Origin: Devosia sp.
Lineage (GTDB): Bacteria; Pseudomonadota; Alphaproteobacteria; Rhizobiales; Devosiaceae
Assembly (NCBI GenBank): GCA_028290245.1
Contig: JAQGKG010000021.1
Coordinates: forward strand, 1 to 8,739
Length of the DNA: 8,739 nt
Reading direction: 5' to 3'
This document shows positions 6,671-8,739 of the stretch, one piece after another. The notes below the pieces were generated by a model that worked only from the letters and a program-made list of their open reading frames with translations, made no database searches and had not been told where the DNA came from. Position numbers and translations under genes: made by a program. Within the stretch, counting starts at the first letter, position 1. Each line of letters begins with the position of its first letter.

Positions 6671-7534
6671 ATGCGTCTTATAATCGGCATTCTCGTTGTT
6701 ATCGGCTGCGTCGTCGGGGGTTATCTGGGTGTTGGCGGCCATATGATGGTGCTCTGGCAGCCCTTCGAATTCATCATCATTCTGGGCGCTGCCATCGGCG
6801 CCTTCCTGATCGGCAATACTGGCCCGATCATCAAGGGAACGCTGGGTGCGTTCAAGACCCTGTTCAAGGGTCCCAAATACAACAAGGCGTCTTATGTCGA
6901 GCTGCTGAGCATGCAGTTCACGCTGTACAAGCTGGTACAGGCCAAAGGCATCCTGGCGCTGGAACAGCATATCGAAAACCCGCATGACTCGGCGCTGTTC
7001 AACCGCTTTCCCAAGTTCGCCGCCAATCATCATGCCGTGGAATTTGTCTGCGACTACCTGCGCATGGTGACGCTGGGCTCCAACAACGTCCATGAAATGG
7101 AAGCGTTGATGGATGAGGAACTCGAGACGCACCATCAGGAGCAGGAGCGCATCGTGGGCGCCATGCAGGCACTGGCCGACGGCACGCCGGCTCTGGGCAT
7201 TGTGGCCGCCGTGCTTGGCATTATTCACACCATGGGCGCCATCAGCGAGCCGCCCGAAGTGCTGGGTCACATGATCGGTGGCGCTCTGGTGGGTACGTTC
7301 TTTGGCGTGTTCGTGGCCTACGGCTTCTTTGCGCCCTTCGCGCAGGCGCTCAAGAACATCTACGAGGCCGAGTCCAAGTATTTCCTGTCGCTCAAGGTGG
7401 GCCTGCTGGCGCACATTTCCGGCCAGGTGCCTGTGATGGCTATCGAATTCGCCCGCAAGGCGCTGCTGTCGGAAGACCGCCCAACCTTTGCCGAGGTCGA
7501 TGAGGCAACGTCCAATCTGTCGGCCGCGACGTAA
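6671..7534 (+). CDS. motA: Flagellar motor stator protein MotA
   Basis: A 287-residue inner-membrane protein that, with MotB, forms the ion channel and torque generator of the flagellar motor. Transmembrane spans lie at about 2-21, 33-50, 170-190 and 203-224. The cytoplasmic loop contains HIENP (100-104) and EALMDEELETH (144-154), both typical of MotA. From the ATG at 6671, the two functionally essential prolines fall at 173 (GTPALGIVAAVLG) and 222 (FFAPFAQ), the same numbers as in E. coli MotA, which supports this start over an in-frame GTG at 6659. Glu98 of the rotor-contacting loop is kept, while the position of E. coli Arg90 is Gln with a Lys two residues later. The Shine-Dalgarno is poor (AGG at 6664-6666). 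The 178 bp upstream hold no promoter I can assign firmly; CATAAT at 6620-6625 is a possible -10. Confidence 0.95.
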   Translation: MRLIIGILVVIGCVVGGYLGVGGHMMVLWQPFEFIIILGAAIGAFLIGNTGPIIKGTLGAFKTLFKGPKYNKASYVELLSMQFTLYKLVQAKGILALEQHIENPHDSALFNRFPKFAANHHAVEFVCDYLRMVTLGSNNVHEMEALMDEELETHHQEQERIVGAMQALADGTPALGIVAAVLGIIHTMGAISEPPEVLGHMIGGALVGTFFGVFVAYGFFAPFAQALKNIYEAESKYFLSLKVGLLAHISGQVPVMAIEFARKALLSEDRPTFAEVDEATSNLSAAT

Positions 7535-7548
7535 AGTTCTTGTTTGAC

Positions 7549-7592
7549 GCGTTTCCGGACGGAAAACCGCCGGACACTTTTCCTGGAAACGC
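7549..7592. repeat. Palindromic intergenic element between motA and motB
   Basis: The outer arms GCGTTTCCGG (7549-7558) and CTGGAAACGC (7583-7592) pair with one wobble. Inside, TCCGG (7554-7558) pairs alternatively with CCGGA (7570-7574), and CGG-AAAA-CCG forms a small inner hairpin. The layout resembles short imperfect palindromes that I recall as common between genes in Hyphomicrobiales genomes; copy number cannot be checked here. It fills about half of the 83-bp gap and ends 14 bases before the motB Shine-Dalgarno. There is no T tract, so it is not a standard terminator. Confidence 0.5.
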
Positions 7593-7617
7593 TCGAAGCG
7601 CCGAATAGGAGGCCAGA

Positions 7618-8541
7618 ATGGCCAATTACGACCAGCCGATCATCATCAAGAAGGTCAAGAAGAACAAGCACGCCCATCACGGCGGCGCCTGGAAGATCGC
7701 TTACGCCGACTTCGTGACCGCGATGATGGCCTTTTTCCTGCTGCTCTGGCTGATCAGCATGACCACGCCCGAGCAAAAGGAAGGCCTCGCCACTTATTTC
7801 GCGCCACCCAATATCGCCCCGACCACCAGTGGCTCGGGCGGTTTGATGGGCGGAACGGCGCTGGATAATTCGGATGGCTCGCTGATGTCGGGAGCGACAC
7901 CGGAGGAGCGGCCGGACGCGTCGGTTACGCCCAAAGGCACCGAGTTCGGTACGATGTCAGGGGCCATGACTGGCAGCGAAGAGAAGAGCGGCAATCAGTT
8001 CGACGCGGCCAAAGCATCGTCTTATGACCTCAAGGCCAAGGACGACCAGGGCTTCCACAGCGCGGCAGCTAGTATCAAGCAAGCTTGGCAAGCGCTGCCA
8101 GATATCACTGAGATTGCTGACAACTTGCTGGTCGAAGAGACCGAGGAAGGGCTCAACATCCGGATCATCGATCAGGAAGGCAGCCCGATGTTCCCCGAGG
8201 GCTCGAAATACCCCAACGAGTCGACGCGCCAGGCCATCGCGGCCATCGCACCGATCCTTCAGAAGTTGTCCAACCCGGTCCGCATCGAAGGCCATACCGC
8301 AGCCGGCGGCGTTTACGCCAATCCGCGTTACGGTTCTTGGGAGCTCTCGGCCGACCGCGCCAATACCGTGCGCCAGATCATGGGCGAGTTCGGTCTCAAG
8401 GACGATAAGATTGACTCTGTGGTGGGTCGCTCGACGGCACAGCCGTTCTTCCCCAACGACCCCTATATGGCCGCCAACGAGCGGATCGAAATAACCCTGA
8501 TGTATGAAACGCCGCCGGTGCCCGCCGACCTAGCGCCCTGA
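7618..8541 (+). CDS. motB: Flagellar motor stator protein MotB
   Basis: A 307-residue protein with one transmembrane helix that anchors the stator to peptidoglycan. The N-terminus is basic (KKVKKNKHAHHGGAWK), followed by the helix at about 30-48, which carries the ion-binding aspartate Asp31 (AYADFVTAMMAFF), equivalent to Asp32 of E. coli. Then come the plug-like segment (TTPEQKEGLATYF, 49-61) and a long flexible Gly/Ser/Thr-rich periplasmic linker (about 62-150). The C-terminal OmpA-like domain (about 165-297) has IEGHT (223-227), WELSADRAN (241-249) and a conserved end ANERIEITLMYE. The usual GHTD reads GHTA, so the aspartate that normally binds diaminopimelate is alanine at 228, while Arg247 is kept. 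The start has a strong AGGAGG at 7607-7612, 5 nt away. It is co-oriented with motA, 83 bp downstream of it, and followed directly by a terminator. Confidence 0.95.
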   Translation: MANYDQPIIIKKVKKNKHAHHGGAWKIAYADFVTAMMAFFLLLWLISMTTPEQKEGLATYFAPPNIAPTTSGSGGLMGGTALDNSDGSLMSGATPEERPDASVTPKGTEFGTMSGAMTGSEEKSGNQFDAAKASSYDLKAKDDQGFHSAAASIKQAWQALPDITEIADNLLVEETEEGLNIRIIDQEGSPMFPEGSKYPNESTRQAIAAIAPILQKLSNPVRIEGHTAAGGVYANPRYGSWELSADRANTVRQIMGEFGLKDDKIDSVVGRSTAQPFFPNDPYMAANERIEITLMYETPPVPADLAP

Positions 8542-8546
8542 TCTGC

Positions 8547-8575
8547 AAAAGCCCCGCCATCGAGCGGGGTTTTTT
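8547..8575 (+). terminator. Rho-independent terminator after motB
   Basis: CCCCGC (8552-8557) and GCGGGG (8564-8569) form a perfect 6-bp GC stem with a 6-base loop, followed by six T residues (8570-8575). AAAA before the stem can extend pairing with the T run. It begins 5 bases after the motB stop and should end the motAB transcript, separating it from the esterase-like gene. Confidence 0.9.
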
Positions 8576-8651
8576 GTGGGCAGGATAACGCATCCACCTA
8601 GTATGGCAGTCGCACCCGGTGCATTCTCTCCCGTAAATGAGGAGATTTGCC

Positions 8652-8739
8652 GTGCCGTTTCCCGACCTGACGCAGCCTGAGCTCGGTGCCTACCAAAGCA
8701 ATGTGACGATGCCGGCCGATTTTTCGGCATTTTGGGATG
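8652..8739 (+). CDS. Acetylxylan esterase / cephalosporin-C deacetylase (AXE1) family protein, 5' fragment
   Basis: An open frame from a GTG at 8652 runs off the window end. GAGGAG at 8639-8644 lies 7 nt before the start. The 29 visible residues begin MPFPDLTQPELGAY and include MPADFSAFWD, matching the N-terminal pattern of AXE1-type alpha/beta hydrolases (PFPDLPLEEL..Y.P....PADFD.FW). These enzymes remove acetyl groups from xylan fragments, acetylated sugars or cephalosporin C, usually in the cytoplasm as multimers. The catalytic GxSxG, Asp and His lie beyond the window, so activity cannot be judged. It follows the motB terminator by 76 bp and therefore probably has its own promoter; TAGTAT at 8599-8604 is only a weak -10 candidate. 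Confidence 0.65.
   Translation, partial: MPFPDLTQPELGAYQSNVTMPADFSAFWD

Noticed and set aside
8574..8604. TTGTGG / TAGTAT as a promoter for the esterase-like gene
   Set aside because: The spacing is 19 bp and the -35 overlaps the terminator T tract; too weak to annotate as a promoter.

Overview
The window is a GC-rich stretch of bacterial chromosome that most resembles an alphaproteobacterium of the order Hyphomicrobiales, possibly a Devosia-like genus. The grounds are the codon use, the alphaproteobacterial-type MotA/MotB pair, a FrcA-like single-domain sugar ABC ATPase, and an intergenic palindrome like those I recall from this order. The lineage is inference; no rRNA or tRNA gene is present to fix it.

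Layout. (1) Positions 1-1490 hold a divergent pair. On the minus strand is a short-chain dehydrogenase (SDR) cut by the window edge and broken by an apparent one-base deletion. On the plus strand is an intact AraC-family regulator with an N-terminal cupin. The gap between them (450-545) carries two perfect 9-bp inverted repeats. (2) Positions 1652-6492 form a compact plus-strand operon: ROK-family regulator, sugar ABC ATPase, periplasmic sugar-binding protein, permease, SDR. Two junctions are ATGA overlaps (ROK/ATPase and permease/SDR), the ATPase/binding-protein gap is 10 bp, and the binding-protein/permease gap carries a strong stem-loop. (3) Positions 6671-8541 hold motA and motB, the flagellar motor stator genes, separated by a palindromic repeat-like element and closed by a clear intrinsic terminator. 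(4) From 8652 a new gene begins and runs off the end; its 29 visible residues look like the start of an acetylxylan esterase / cephalosporin-C deacetylase (AXE1) family protein.

How the genes work together. The central operon reads as an autoregulated uptake-and-oxidation module. The binding protein captures a sugar or sugar alcohol in the periplasm, the permease and ATPase import it, the SDR probably oxidises it (or its first product) with NAD, and the ROK protein senses the ligand and represses the operon. The substrate cannot be read from the sequence. MotA and MotB form the ion-driven stator that turns the flagellum and are unrelated to the sugar genes, although both flanks carry carbohydrate functions.

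Nothing here is a clearly new kind of system. The observations most worth a second look are the SDR frameshift with its intact regulator, the two palindromes in the divergent promoter region, the uncharacterised ROK-ABC-SDR operon with its intercistronic hairpin, the palindromic element between motA and motB, and the loss of the usual peptidoglycan-binding aspartate in MotB.
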